Shown here in pieces: positions 32,589 through 40,959 of a stretch of 64,000 nt of DNA. The stretch comes from JBGPTF01 sp041490445 (GTDB lineage Bacteria; Acidobacteriota; Terriglobia; Acidiferrales; UBA7541). The stretch is from positions 124,001-188,000 of the forward strand of contig JBGPTF010000004.1 of NCBI GenBank assembly GCA_041490445.1. Direction: 5' to 3'. Within the stretch, counting starts at the first letter, position 1. The number at the start of each line of letters is the position of its first letter. The translations under genes were made by a program, and so were the position numbers. Under the pieces are notes generated by a model. It was not told the DNA's origin and did not search any database. It was given only the letters and a program-made list of their open reading frames with translations.

Positions 32589-35255
32589 TCAGGCCTTGAT
32601 CTTTTTTTCAGTAGACGGGGCGGGGAATTCTGCGATTGCGGAAGCTCCCGTCGGCCGCGGCGTTGTGCCTAACAGGCGCTGCCGCATCGTGTCTGCCAGA
32701 CCGTCGAAAACGGACGAGCACGTTTGGCGCAACGTCTGCTCCGCCGCTCGCGAGAGCGCCTCAATCACTGTTTGTCCGTGTTCGTTCAGTTTCCGGACGG
32801 AGGAAACCATCCAGGTATCGCAGGTCGAGTGCAATCGCTCTTCGAACTGGCCCGCAGATTCGTTCCCGAGATGCTCGAGACCTGCCAGCCATTCCTGTTG
32901 CAATTCCTCACGCTTTACCCCGAAGGATTCCAGGGCGGCGGTCAATTGTTCCGCGAGCGACGCTTGCGCTTTGGCAACATTCTTTTCGGCGGTTTCCGCC
33001 AGCCGTGCCTTCACCCGTTCGGCGAATTGGCTGGCGCTCTCCTCGAGCTTCCCTTGGATTTCTTGAGCGGAGCTGTGCAGTTGCGCCGCTTGCTGGTTCG
33101 CGGCGGCGCGGCTCGATCCCACAAATCGTTCCTGAGCTTCGGAGGAAACTCCCTGCAGAACCTGGCCAAAAGATTTTGCCGCGGCCTCGGCTGCTTCCCC
33201 GAACCGGCCTCGCGAGTCTTCCACGGCTTTCTCGGCTGTGGCCTCCAGAAGAACCTGGGCTTTCCGCAGACCGTCGCCGCGCTGTTGCTCCAGCTCCTCG
33301 GCGGAGCGCTCGGAAATCTCGGCTGCCTCTTGTCCCAGGGCCTGCGCCGCTCCCCCGAGCGCGTCCTTCACCAAAGTGTCCAGGTCATTCTGCGCTTTCT
33401 TTTGATACCACTCCGATGTTTGCGACAGTTGCTCGACCGCACTGTGCGCAGCCCGGACGCCGCTGGCATCGAGCTCCTCGGACCATTTCGCCAGCGCCTC
33501 GCGCCGCGCCTCCTCGAACTCCGTGCGCAATTGCGCCAGCTCGGCCGCCAGTTGCCCGGCGGATTCGCGCTGGTTTTGTTCCGAAGCTTGCCGCAGCCGT
33601 TCCCGGTGCACCCGCAGGATCTCTTCCGCCTGCGCCTCTCGCGCCGCCAGTTGCCGCAGCGCCTTCTGCGCGCGCTCCAGGTGCGGGGCGAGCTTTGTCT
33701 CCACTTCGCTGATCGTGCGCTGCACGAATTCCTGCCCGGTCGAATCCAGTTGCGGCTGCAGTCGTTCGGCTGCGTTGGCGAGCAAGCCGTCGGCGCGGCG
33801 GTTCAGCTCCGCCACTTGCGCCGCGAGAATCGTATCCAGGCGCCGGTGCAATTCGTTTACAGTGTCCTGGCTCGCGGCCTCGAGCTGCGCCGAGTATTCC
33901 GACATGCGGTTGGCCGCTTGCTCGATGTCTCCGAGCGATGCCCGGGCGCGTCCCACTTCCTCTTCGAGCGAACTGCGGATGCCCGCGAGCGATTCCCGCG
34001 CTTCCGCGGCGATTTGCGTGATGGGTTGGCTGGCCTCCGCCAGACGCGCGGTCAATCGCTGCTCCGCGTTGGCGAGCGCGCCCTGCGATGTTTCTCCCAG
34101 CCTCGTCACCAGCCGCTGCACCGTGCTGTCGAGCGACGATTGCAGCAATTCGTTCCATTGTCCGCGCGCAATCGCCATCTCCGCCTGCACCTGCTCGCTC
34201 CAGGCCGCCCGAGCTTCTTCACTGGCCGCTGCAAGATTTTCGCCGGCGCCGCGCTGTTGTTCCTGCCGTTGCCGCGCTGCGGCCTCCGCGCTTTCCATTT
34301 CCTGCCGGATCTGTTCGAGCCGCGTGCTGGTCCCTTCCGCCAGGCCCGCCATTTCCTTGTGGAGTGATTCTGCTTGCCCCTCCAACTGCGTCAGCAGATC
34401 CCGGACCTGTTCCAGGTTCGCTTCCATCTCGTTGGAAAGACGCGCGCGATGCAACTTCTGCGCCTCCTCAAACTGCATCGCAAGCTCGGCAGCCCCTTCG
34501 CGTCGCAATTGCTCGAATTGCTCCCGCAGCTCGTTCCGGAAAGTTTCGGTCCCTTGGCGGGTTTCCTGATGGATCTCTTCCGCTGCGCGTTCGATCAGTT
34601 CTTTCGTCCTGGCCGCGGTTTCATCAATCGCCCGATCTGCCTGCTCTTGCAGTTGCGCCCCGATTTCGCGAAGCAGTGAACTCGCCTCGGCGATCTCAGC
34701 CGCTGTGTCCGTCGAAGATCCCGTCGCTGGCGCTTGTAGCCGCGAGTCGGAAAGCAAGCGGTCAATGTAGCTGGTGAGCGCTGCGGGGAGCGCGCCGCCC
34801 ATGCCGCTGAAGCCGGGCAGTTCCAATTCGGCTTCGCGAGCCGCTCCTCTGCCGGCGATGCGCATTGCGGGTATTTCCGCCGCCACAGTCATATTCCAAT
34901 CGTCTGGCGGAAAATCGATTCCCCAAACGTTGCCGGGACTCTCCAGCTCCACACCGATCTGAAAAAGCTCGCGCACCGATCGTGGCCGCTGAATCCACGC
35001 GACCCGCGCGCGCAGGCAACGCCGCTCGCGGCCTGCCGATTCACCGGGGATCTCCAGCGTCAGCCACGTATTCTTCGGTAGGTGATGTTTCGAGGGGTAA
35101 CGGCACCCGTGGAAATTCAAGACAAGTGTTGACGTTCGCTCTTCGAATGGTTGGCCGAGAAGATCGACACCGCGGACAGTGAGTGTGATTGTTTCAATCA
35201 GGCGCGTGCTGCGTCGCCGTTGTTCCCCGGGCTGGCTGGAAACTGTTTGTCCCAT
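32589..35255 (-). CDS. PilZ-like domain protein with very long coiled coil
   Basis: 888 residues if started at ATG 35255. The first ~130 residues resemble a PilZ domain: RRRSTRLIETITLTVRG, then LVLNFHGCRYPSKH and VGVELESPGNVWGIDFP. From about residue 180 to the end the sequence is nearly continuous coiled coil, rich in Glu/Gln/Ala/Arg with regular heptads and no membrane span. PilZ domains often bind cyclic-di-GMP, but the RxxxR and DxSxxG positions are only partly met here. It may be a scaffold linking a signal to the envelope or cytoskeleton. It converges with the FecR-like gene. Confidence 0.62.
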   Translation of the reverse strand: MGQTVSSQPGEQRRRSTRLIETITLTVRGVDLLGQPFEERTSTLVLNFHGCRYPSKHHLPKNTWLTLEIPGESAGRERRCLRARVAWIQRPRSVRELFQIGVELESPGNVWGIDFPPDDWNMTVAAEIPAMRIAGRGAAREAELELPGFSGMGGALPAALTSYIDRLLSDSRLQAPATGSSTDTAAEIAEASSLLREIGAQLQEQADRAIDETAARTKELIERAAEEIHQETRQGTETFRNELREQFEQLRREGAAELAMQFEEAQKLHRARLSNEMEANLEQVRDLLTQLEGQAESLHKEMAGLAEGTSTRLEQIRQEMESAEAAARQRQEQQRGAGENLAAASEEARAAWSEQVQAEMAIARGQWNELLQSSLDSTVQRLVTRLGETSQGALANAEQRLTARLAEASQPITQIAAEARESLAGIRSSLEEEVGRARASLGDIEQAANRMSEYSAQLEAASQDTVNELHRRLDTILAAQVAELNRRADGLLANAAERLQPQLDSTGQEFVQRTISEVETKLAPHLERAQKALRQLAAREAQAEEILRVHRERLRQASEQNQRESAGQLAAELAQLRTEFEEARREALAKWSEELDASGVRAAHSAVEQLSQTSEWYQKKAQNDLDTLVKDALGGAAQALGQEAAEISERSAEELEQQRGDGLRKAQVLLEATAEKAVEDSRGRFGEAAEAAAKSFGQVLQGVSSEAQERFVGSSRAAANQQAAQLHSSAQEIQGKLEESASQFAERVKARLAETAEKNVAKAQASLAEQLTAALESFGVKREELQQEWLAGLEHLGNESAGQFEERLHSTCDTWMVSSVRKLNEHGQTVIEALSRAAEQTLRQTCSSVFDGLADTMRQRLLGTTPRPTGASAIAEFPAPSTEKKIKA

Positions 35256-35374
35256 CAAGACCCGCCGGATGACCGCGCAGAGCATAGCACTGCTCGGCTT
35301 TTTGGTCGAGCGCGTAAAACGCAGCGACCGGCGCGCCGCGATCGCGGTGTAGTGGGAGTTCTAGAACCCCGCCG

Positions 35375-36514
35375 TCATTTCTTCTTCTTCCTGACCGAGA
35401 CCCTCGTCTCAACACCCTGTCCAAGCGCCGCCAGACTCGCCAGGCCGTCCTTGCATTCCCCGGCGTGCGGCCCGTCTGGCGCAAGGTCGATGCATTTCTG
35501 ATACGCCTCTGCCGTGCCCGGCGGAATAATGTAAGAAAGTTTGTCACCTTCCTGCTTGGTTTCGATGCTGCTGAGAAGCGACGTGGCCATCAAATACCAT
35601 CCTTCTGCGTTGTTCGGATCAGCCTCTGTCGCCTTCTGGAGCACCGCGACGGCTTCCTTCCGCTTTTCCGCATTTCGGAGCACGATGCCGAGATTCCGCC
35701 AGCAAATGCCCGCGGCTGCGGAATTGATCGCCGCTGCTCGGTCGCAAGCCGCGTTCGCTTCCACCGACTTGCCCGCGTTCTCGAGATTGGTGGCGAGCCC
35801 GATGTGGAAATTTGGCTCCATGGGTCTCATATTGACGGCCTTTTGAAACGATTCGACTGCCTTGTCGAACTGCCCCACGCTCTCGTAGGCAGCGCCAAGA
35901 TTCGACACGACGATTGCCAGATCGGGATCGTTGGGGTTCGCCGCCTGCTGCGCCTGCTCGAACTCACCGACGGCGGTCTGATACAGTCCGTTCATTTTGT
36001 CGCGCAGCGGCCCGCGCTGGTCCGACGGTGTGCCGTACATCTGTGTCCGCACCGCATTGGCCTGGTCCATCGCCGACCGGCCGGCGTCGAAGTGGCCCCT
36101 CATTCCCTGAAATTTCTTCTCGGCTTCCTCCTTCTTCTTGATCTCTTCGGGGGACGGACCTTTCTTAGCCATCTCCTCCTTCAGGTTGAAATCGAGGATA
36201 TCCTCCCTTCCAGTCTGCAACTTCGTGGGCTGCACCCAGTCCAGCTTTATATCCGCCTGGATAAAATGCACATCGTAGTCGCCCGAGGTTAGGCCGATGA
36301 TCAGGTAGCGTCCGTCCTTGCCGGTCTTCGTCTCGTACTTTTGCCCGTTGCTCGTGTTCCTGAAGAGCACGGTGACGCCGGGGAAGGGATTGCCTTGCAT
36401 ATCGAAGACCTGGCCCTTGACCGAGGCGTACAGAGCCTGGGCTCGCGCCCGGGGGGTCAGCGAGAGTAGCAGCGTCAGCGCCAGCGCGCTCAGCACCAGA
36501 ATGTTCCGCTTCAT
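35375..36514 (-). CDS. Secreted protein with carboxypeptidase-regulatory-like domain and TPRs
   Basis: Start at ATG 36514 with GGAGG 8 nt upstream; 379 residues. A signal peptide (ILVLSALALTLLLSLTPRARAQ) is followed by a CarboxypepD_reg-like Ig fold (SVKGQVFDMQGNPFPGVTVLFRNT ... GDYDVHFIQADIKLDW). A charged linker (KKGPSPEEIKKKEEAEKKF) leads to three or four TPR units (PDLAIVVSNLGAAYESVGQFDKA; AAGICWRNLGIVLRNAEKRKEA; AEGWYLMATSLLSSIE). It ends with a KKKK tail. A periplasmic adaptor role is likely, but the partner is unknown. Confidence 0.75.
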   Translation of the reverse strand: MKRNILVLSALALTLLLSLTPRARAQALYASVKGQVFDMQGNPFPGVTVLFRNTSNGQKYETKTGKDGRYLIIGLTSGDYDVHFIQADIKLDWVQPTKLQTGREDILDFNLKEEMAKKGPSPEEIKKKEEAEKKFQGMRGHFDAGRSAMDQANAVRTQMYGTPSDQRGPLRDKMNGLYQTAVGEFEQAQQAANPNDPDLAIVVSNLGAAYESVGQFDKAVESFQKAVNMRPMEPNFHIGLATNLENAGKSVEANAACDRAAAINSAAAGICWRNLGIVLRNAEKRKEAVAVLQKATEADPNNAEGWYLMATSLLSSIETKQEGDKLSYIIPPGTAEAYQKCIDLAPDGPHAGECKDGLASLAALGQGVETRVSVRKKKK

Positions 36515-36551
36515 GATGGCAACCTCCTCCTCGTTTAGATGCGGCGCGGTA

Positions 36552-37229
36552 TTATCTCGCAACTGGCGCCCGGTACGCGAGTGCGTCTGTGCAATGGGCT
36601 TCGGCGAACGCCCGCAACCGCAGCCGGCAACTGTCGCAGACCCCGCAAGCCACATCCTCCTCCTGGTAGCACGACCACGTGCGTTCAAGCGGCGCGCCCA
36701 GCTCGATTCCCCGGCGCACGATTTCGCTCTTGCGCAGCCCGATCACCGGCGTCACGATTTCAATCTGCGTTTCCGGCTTCGTTCCCTCGCGCACCAACTC
36801 GGAAAACGCGCGGTAATACTCTGGCCGGCAGTCCGGATAGCCCGAGCTGTCTTCCGCCACGGCCCCGAGGAACACCGCTTTCGCGCCGATCACTTCCGCC
36901 CAGCTCACCGCCACCGAAAGAAAATGCGCGTTGCGGAACGGAACATACGTCACCGGAATTTCAGCCGCGCCGGGCTCGAGCGCTCGGCCGCTTTCCGGCA
37001 CCGCGATTCGTGCATCCGTCAGCGCCGAGCCGCCGATTTGCGCCAGCGCATCGAGCCGCACGGCGAGCCGCTCGCGCACCTGATAAAAGTCCGAGATTTC
37101 CTCGAACGCGCGCCGCTCGCGCCGCTCCGTCCGCTGCCCGTAGCTCACGTGCAGCAGCGCCAGCCGGTGCGTCTGCTGTGCGATCGCCGCCGTCACGCAG
37201 GAATCCATTCCTCCGCTCAGCAGCACCAC
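36552..37229 (-). CDS. queC: 7-cyano-7-deazaguanine synthase
   Basis: Converts 7-carboxy-7-deazaguanine to preQ0 using ammonia and ATP. The PP-loop SGGMDS is 4 residues from the chosen GTG at 37229; the zinc site is the Cys cluster CYQEEDVACGVCDSC. Catalytic-region motifs FRNAHFLSVAVSWAE and AVAEDSSGYPDCRPEY are intact. The start is uncertain: homologs begin 3-5 residues earlier, where only a CTG (37241) is in frame, and a GGAGGG site lies further upstream (about 37276) without a canonical codon at the right distance. It follows queE in a que cluster. Confidence 0.9.
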   Translation of the reverse strand: MVLLSGGMDSCVTAAIAQQTHRLALLHVSYGQRTERRERRAFEEISDFYQVRERLAVRLDALAQIGGSALTDARIAVPESGRALEPGAAEIPVTYVPFRNAHFLSVAVSWAEVIGAKAVFLGAVAEDSSGYPDCRPEYYRAFSELVREGTKPETQIEIVTPVIGLRKSEIVRRGIELGAPLERTWSCYQEEDVACGVCDSCRLRLRAFAEAHCTDALAYRAPVAR

Positions 37230-37312
37230 TGCCTTGGGCAGGTCGCTTACGATTCGAGTCTTCCGGATAAACCCTCCAAACTTCCCGCCGCCATCACGGC
37301 ACAGTGTATTTG

Positions 37313-38002
37313 TTAGACGCCCCGCATCGCCGGGTCCCAGATAAACTTGTGCAACTGCAAGCCGATCCGAACTGCCAGACCGTCTGCCAGAATCCATTCC
37401 GCCAACTCGCGCGCATTCTGCTCCTTCCATTTTCCTTCGGGGTCGGCGGTCACCGGAGAAAAAATCACTTGGTGCACTCGCTCCGTCAGACGATGCTCAG
37501 CGGTGAAGTCGCGCGCGAACTCGTAATCCCGCCGGCTCCAGATCACAAATTTCACTTCATCTTTCAAATCGAGTGCGTCCAGATTCGCCATGGCGAACGT
37601 CCCGGCCTCGCCCGAATCGGGGCACTTCACATCCACGATTTTCACCACTTCCTGCGGCAGCGTGCCTATGAATCGCTCGCCGCTCGTTTCGATCAGCACG
37701 GTGTAGCCCGCCGCAAGAAGCACATTCGCAAGCGTCGGCGTTTCCGGTTGCAATAACGGTTCGCCGCCCGTTAGCTCGACCAACGGAATCCGCGGCCTTT
37801 TGTTTTCGCTGTCGCTGCCCGCCAGCCGCTGCACCTCTTCGAAAACTTCCTCGGGCGTCATCGCTTTCCCGCCGTGGAACGCGTACGCCGTGTCGCACCA
37901 CGTGCAGCGCAGATTGCACCCGGTCAGCCGGACAAAAATGCACGGCAATCCGGCGTGCGTGCTTTCTCCCTGAATCGATTTGAAAATCTCTGTGATTACC
38001 AT
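37313..38002 (-). CDS. queE: 7-carboxy-7-deazaguanine synthase
   Basis: 229 residues. Radical-SAM cluster motif C-x3-C-x2-C is Cys29, Cys33, Cys36 in GCNLRCTWCDTAY; the SAM-contact segment is LVELTGGEPLLQ. It rearranges 6-carboxy-tetrahydropterin to the 7-deazaguanine core, the step between QueD and QueC. It lies 18 nt after a small membrane-protein gene that separates it from queD; all run in the same direction. Confidence 0.93.
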   Translation of the reverse strand: MVITEIFKSIQGESTHAGLPCIFVRLTGCNLRCTWCDTAYAFHGGKAMTPEEVFEEVQRLAGSDSENKRPRIPLVELTGGEPLLQPETPTLANVLLAAGYTVLIETSGERFIGTLPQEVVKIVDVKCPDSGEAGTFAMANLDALDLKDEVKFVIWSRRDYEFARDFTAEHRLTERVHQVIFSPVTADPEGKWKEQNARELAEWILADGLAVRIGLQLHKFIWDPAMRGV

Positions 38003-38020
38003 GACGGGAACGAGCGGCGC

Positions 38021-38203
38021 TTATTCGCGGCCCGCCTGCGGTTTGCCTGCCTTGCGGCGCAACACGGCAAAAATGGTTCCGAAGATCACCACGAGCATCA
38101 CCACGCCCACCGGAAGCGACACTCGCGTGCCCCAGCCTACCGTCAGCCACGCGAGCGAGACAATCACCGCGGGCACCAGGATAATCAGGTAGGCCTTGTT
38201 CAT
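38021..38203 (-). CDS. Small two-span membrane protein
   Basis: 60 residues from ATG 38203 with GGGGAG upstream. Two hydrophobic segments (AYLIILVPAVIVSLAWLTVGW and VSLPVGVVMLVVIFGTIFAVL) are joined by a short turn and followed by a basic tail (RRKAGKPQAG). I do not recognise the family. It lies between queD and queE with short gaps, so it is co-transcribed with the queuosine genes. Confidence 0.65.
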   Translation of the reverse strand: MNKAYLIILVPAVIVSLAWLTVGWGTRVSLPVGVVMLVVIFGTIFAVLRRKAGKPQAGRE

Positions 38204-38223
38204 GGAGTACGCGCTCCCCGGCG

Positions 38224-38598
38224 CTACGGCCGGTACGTCGCCGCGGTCGTGTCCGTCTCCCACACCGTAATGCTCCTGATCCGCGCCCCGTTCGGCGCCG
38301 CCTTCATCTGCTTCGACGATTCGTCGTAAATGTACTTTGAAATATTTTCCGCCGAAGGATTCAGCACGTCGAACGGAGAAAACTCGTTCAGATACCGGTG
38401 GTCGAGCGAGCCGATCACGTTCTGGATCACCTGCTTCAGGTGGACAAAATCATAGAGCAGCCCGACCGCGTCGAGCTGGGCGCCTTCGAGCGTCACCCGC
38501 ACGCGGTAGTTGTGCCCGTGCATGTTCTCGCACTTGCCCTTGTAACCGCGCAGGGCGTGTCCCGCGGCGAACGTTTCCTCTACGCTGACTTCAAACAT
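38224..38598 (-). CDS. queD: 6-carboxy-5,6,7,8-tetrahydropterin synthase
   Basis: 124 residues. The zinc-binding histidines are His14 (FAAGHALRG) and the pair His27/His29 in NMHGHNY; the catalytic Cys is Cys23 (GKCEN). It makes 6-carboxytetrahydropterin from dihydroneopterin triphosphate, the entry step of 7-deazaguanine synthesis. The first gene of the que run; 20 nt separate it from the small membrane-protein gene. Confidence 0.94.
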   Translation of the reverse strand: MFEVSVEETFAAGHALRGYKGKCENMHGHNYRVRVTLEGAQLDAVGLLYDFVHLKQVIQNVIGSLDHRYLNEFSPFDVLNPSAENISKYIYDESSKQMKAAPNGARIRSITVWETDTTAATYRP

Positions 38599-38637
38599 GG
38601 GCGCTCGTGAAGTGGATTCCTCGCGGCGAACCTGCCG

Positions 38638-40590
38638 TTACGGTTCGTTCATGAATCGGGCCACTGCGGCGAGGTCTTGCGTGGTCGAATACTCGGGCAG
38701 CGACTCCAGGAAAATTCTACCATACTGCATCCGCTGGATGCGGTTATCGAGGATCACCAGCACGCCCCGGTCGGTGCGCGAGCGGATCAACCGCCCGAAC
38801 CCCTGCTTCAGCGACAGCACCGCTTCCGGCACTTGGTATTCGGCGAACGGGTTGCGCCCGTCTTCCTGCAGTGCGCGCACCCGCGCCGCCACAATCGGAT
38901 CGGTCGGCACCGCGAACGGCAGCCGGTCAATGATGACGCACGAAAGCTGCTCGCCGCGCACGTCCACGCCCTGCCAGAAGCTCGACGTCGCCAGCAGCAC
39001 CGCGTTAGGCGTCGTGCGGAACCGGTCGAGCAGCACCGAGCGCGGCGCCTTGCCTTGCAGCAGCAGCGGGAACCCCACTTTTTGCGACAGCCTCTCATAC
39101 ACCTCTTTCATCTGGGTGTAGCTGGTGAACAGGCAGAACGCCCGGCCTTCCGTGATCTCGAGCACCCGGGCGATTTCTTCCGTGGCGCGCGCCGCAAACG
39201 TCGCGTGACGCACGTCCGGAAGCCCCTGCGGAATGTACAGCAGCGCCTGGCTCCGAAAATCGAACTCGTGCGGCAGCACTCGTTCGCGCGCTGTTTCGAT
39301 CCCCAGCCGCTGCTTCAGAAAATCGAATCGCCCGCCCACCGCAAGCGTCGCCGAGGTCAGAATCACCGTATCGAATTGTTCGAAGAGGCGCTCGCGCAAA
39401 ATGGCGCTCACGTCAATCGGCGTCGCCGCCAGAAAGATCCCTCTGCCGCGCCGCTCGAACCAGTACACGTAATTCTTTTCTTCGCTTTCGAGCAGAAACG
39501 CGAACTCGCGGCGCAGTTCGGCCGCCCGCCGCGCGATCGCCAGCACTTCCTCCGGCTTGCTCGGCAGCGCGGAAAGTTCCGACTCCAGCCGCTTCACCGC
39601 GTTCGCCAGGCCGTCGTAGGCTTCGTGGTTCCGTTCGAGAAACGCGGCGCGTTCGTTGCGCTCGAACGGGGACCGGCCCTCGCGCTCGGGAAAAGCTTCG
39701 AAGAAGCTTCGCACCCGCTCGCGCAGTTGCGCGATCGGCCGCCGCAGCGCCGCGCTGCCGAGCCCCAGAATTCGCAGCGTTTGCTCCGCATCCCGCGCCA
39801 ATTCCTCGAACCGGTAGCTCGATGCCTGCCGCCCGAAGTAATCGCTCGCCACGTCTTCGATTTCGTGCGCCTCGTCGAAAACCACCGCCGCGTACTCCGG
39901 CAGGATGGACCCGAAATCATCCCGGCGGATCGCAAGGTCCGCGAAAAACAAATGGTGATTCACAATAACGATGTCGGCCTCGTGCGCCCGCTGGTGCATC
40001 CAGGTGATGAAACACCGCTGGAACTCGGGACATTTCTGTCCGGTGCACGTGTCGCTCCGCGCGTCGAGCCGCGGCCACAGCTCGGCGTCGTCCGGCAGAA
40101 ACGTCAGCTCTGCCCGATCGCCCGTTTCCGTCAGCTTTTCCCAGTCGCGAATTTGCGCGAACCAGTCCACTTCGTCGATCCCTTTCAGCACCGGCTGGCC
40201 TTCCATCAGGTGAACTTTCTGCCGGCAGAGAAAATTGCTCCGGCCCTTCATCAGCGCGACCTTCAGCTCCGGCGCAAAATGTTTTTGGATGAAGGGAATG
40301 TCTTTCGAGAAAAGCTGCTCCTGCAGCGACTTCGTGGCCGTGGATATCACCACGCGCCTGCCGCTGCGTATCGCGGGGATCAAATACGCGAGCGTCTTGC
40401 CCGTCCCGGTGCCCGCTTCCACAATCGCGTGCTGCTTCTGGCGGAACGCTTCCTCGACGATTTCCGCCATCTCCAGTTGCGAGCCGCGAAATTCGTAGCC
40501 CGGTTGGCTTTTCGCGAGCAACCCTCCCTCGCCGAAAATCTCCGCCATCGTCAAAGACTCTGGTTTTTCGCCGGTGGCGCGTTTGGCCAT
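38638..40590 (-). CDS. dinG: DinG/XPD-type ATP-dependent DNA helicase
   Basis: 650 residues from ATG 40590 (longer frames upstream are unlikely; ATG 40548 is possible). Walker A is EAGTGTGKTLAYLIP; the DEAH box is FDEAHEIED. Cysteines of the iron-sulfur cluster insertion are at CRQK, CTGQKCPEF and CFITW. Motif V/VI is QGFGRLIRSRTDRGVLVILD. These are 5-prime to 3-prime helicases acting on stalled forks, D-loops or R-loops. It is separated from queD by only 39 nt. Confidence 0.85.
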   Translation of the reverse strand: MAKRATGEKPESLTMAEIFGEGGLLAKSQPGYEFRGSQLEMAEIVEEAFRQKQHAIVEAGTGTGKTLAYLIPAIRSGRRVVISTATKSLQEQLFSKDIPFIQKHFAPELKVALMKGRSNFLCRQKVHLMEGQPVLKGIDEVDWFAQIRDWEKLTETGDRAELTFLPDDAELWPRLDARSDTCTGQKCPEFQRCFITWMHQRAHEADIVIVNHHLFFADLAIRRDDFGSILPEYAAVVFDEAHEIEDVASDYFGRQASSYRFEELARDAEQTLRILGLGSAALRRPIAQLRERVRSFFEAFPEREGRSPFERNERAAFLERNHEAYDGLANAVKRLESELSALPSKPEEVLAIARRAAELRREFAFLLESEEKNYVYWFERRGRGIFLAATPIDVSAILRERLFEQFDTVILTSATLAVGGRFDFLKQRLGIETARERVLPHEFDFRSQALLYIPQGLPDVRHATFAARATEEIARVLEITEGRAFCLFTSYTQMKEVYERLSQKVGFPLLLQGKAPRSVLLDRFRTTPNAVLLATSSFWQGVDVRGEQLSCVIIDRLPFAVPTDPIVAARVRALQEDGRNPFAEYQVPEAVLSLKQGFGRLIRSRTDRGVLVILDNRIQRMQYGRIFLESLPEYSTTQDLAAVARFMNEP

Positions 40591-40959
40591 GGGTATCGAA
40601 TTCTGCAGAGACGGAAGCTCGATTGCACGTCTTCGCGGGACAGGGGACATTTGTAGAAGCGGGCCCCGCAATCTGTGTGGTTATTCCAGATTCTCGTCAG
40701 GGCACGCCTCTTGTGGTGAGCGGAGCCGAACCATCAGGCATGCCGTACGTGCCGCGTCTCCAGCGCGGCTTCCGCGTTTTGTGCGTCCCGACGCCTTTTG
40801 TCGGGAAGCCGCTGGGGGACGTCGCACAAAATTCCCACACAGACCCTTCAACTTCGCCCGCAACCCGCAGTGGTCTGCGGAGCCGCGCAACGCAAACCGC
40901 TAAAATAGCACAGCCGTGCGAACGGGCATATCGCCTCCTCATAGGCTACGATAGAGTGT
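40591..40959. other. Intergenic region with hairpin and dispersed-repeat sequence
   Basis: No supported gene in 369 nt. It contains a perfect 7-bp hairpin TCCCGAC/GTCGGGA (40786-40806, 7-nt loop containing four T) and the segment GTGGTGAGCGGAGCCGAACC (about 40713-40734), which recurs nearly exactly in reverse at 63478-63500. Near the right end TACGAT (40947-40952) sits 7 nt before the der GTG. Confidence 0.5.

Noticed and set aside
37230..37430. ATG at 37430 as queC start
   Set aside because: It would add 67 non-conserved residues and overlap queE by over 100 nt.
38677..40656. 659-residue plus-strand frame opposite dinG
   Set aside because: Antisense shadow of an intact helicase gene.
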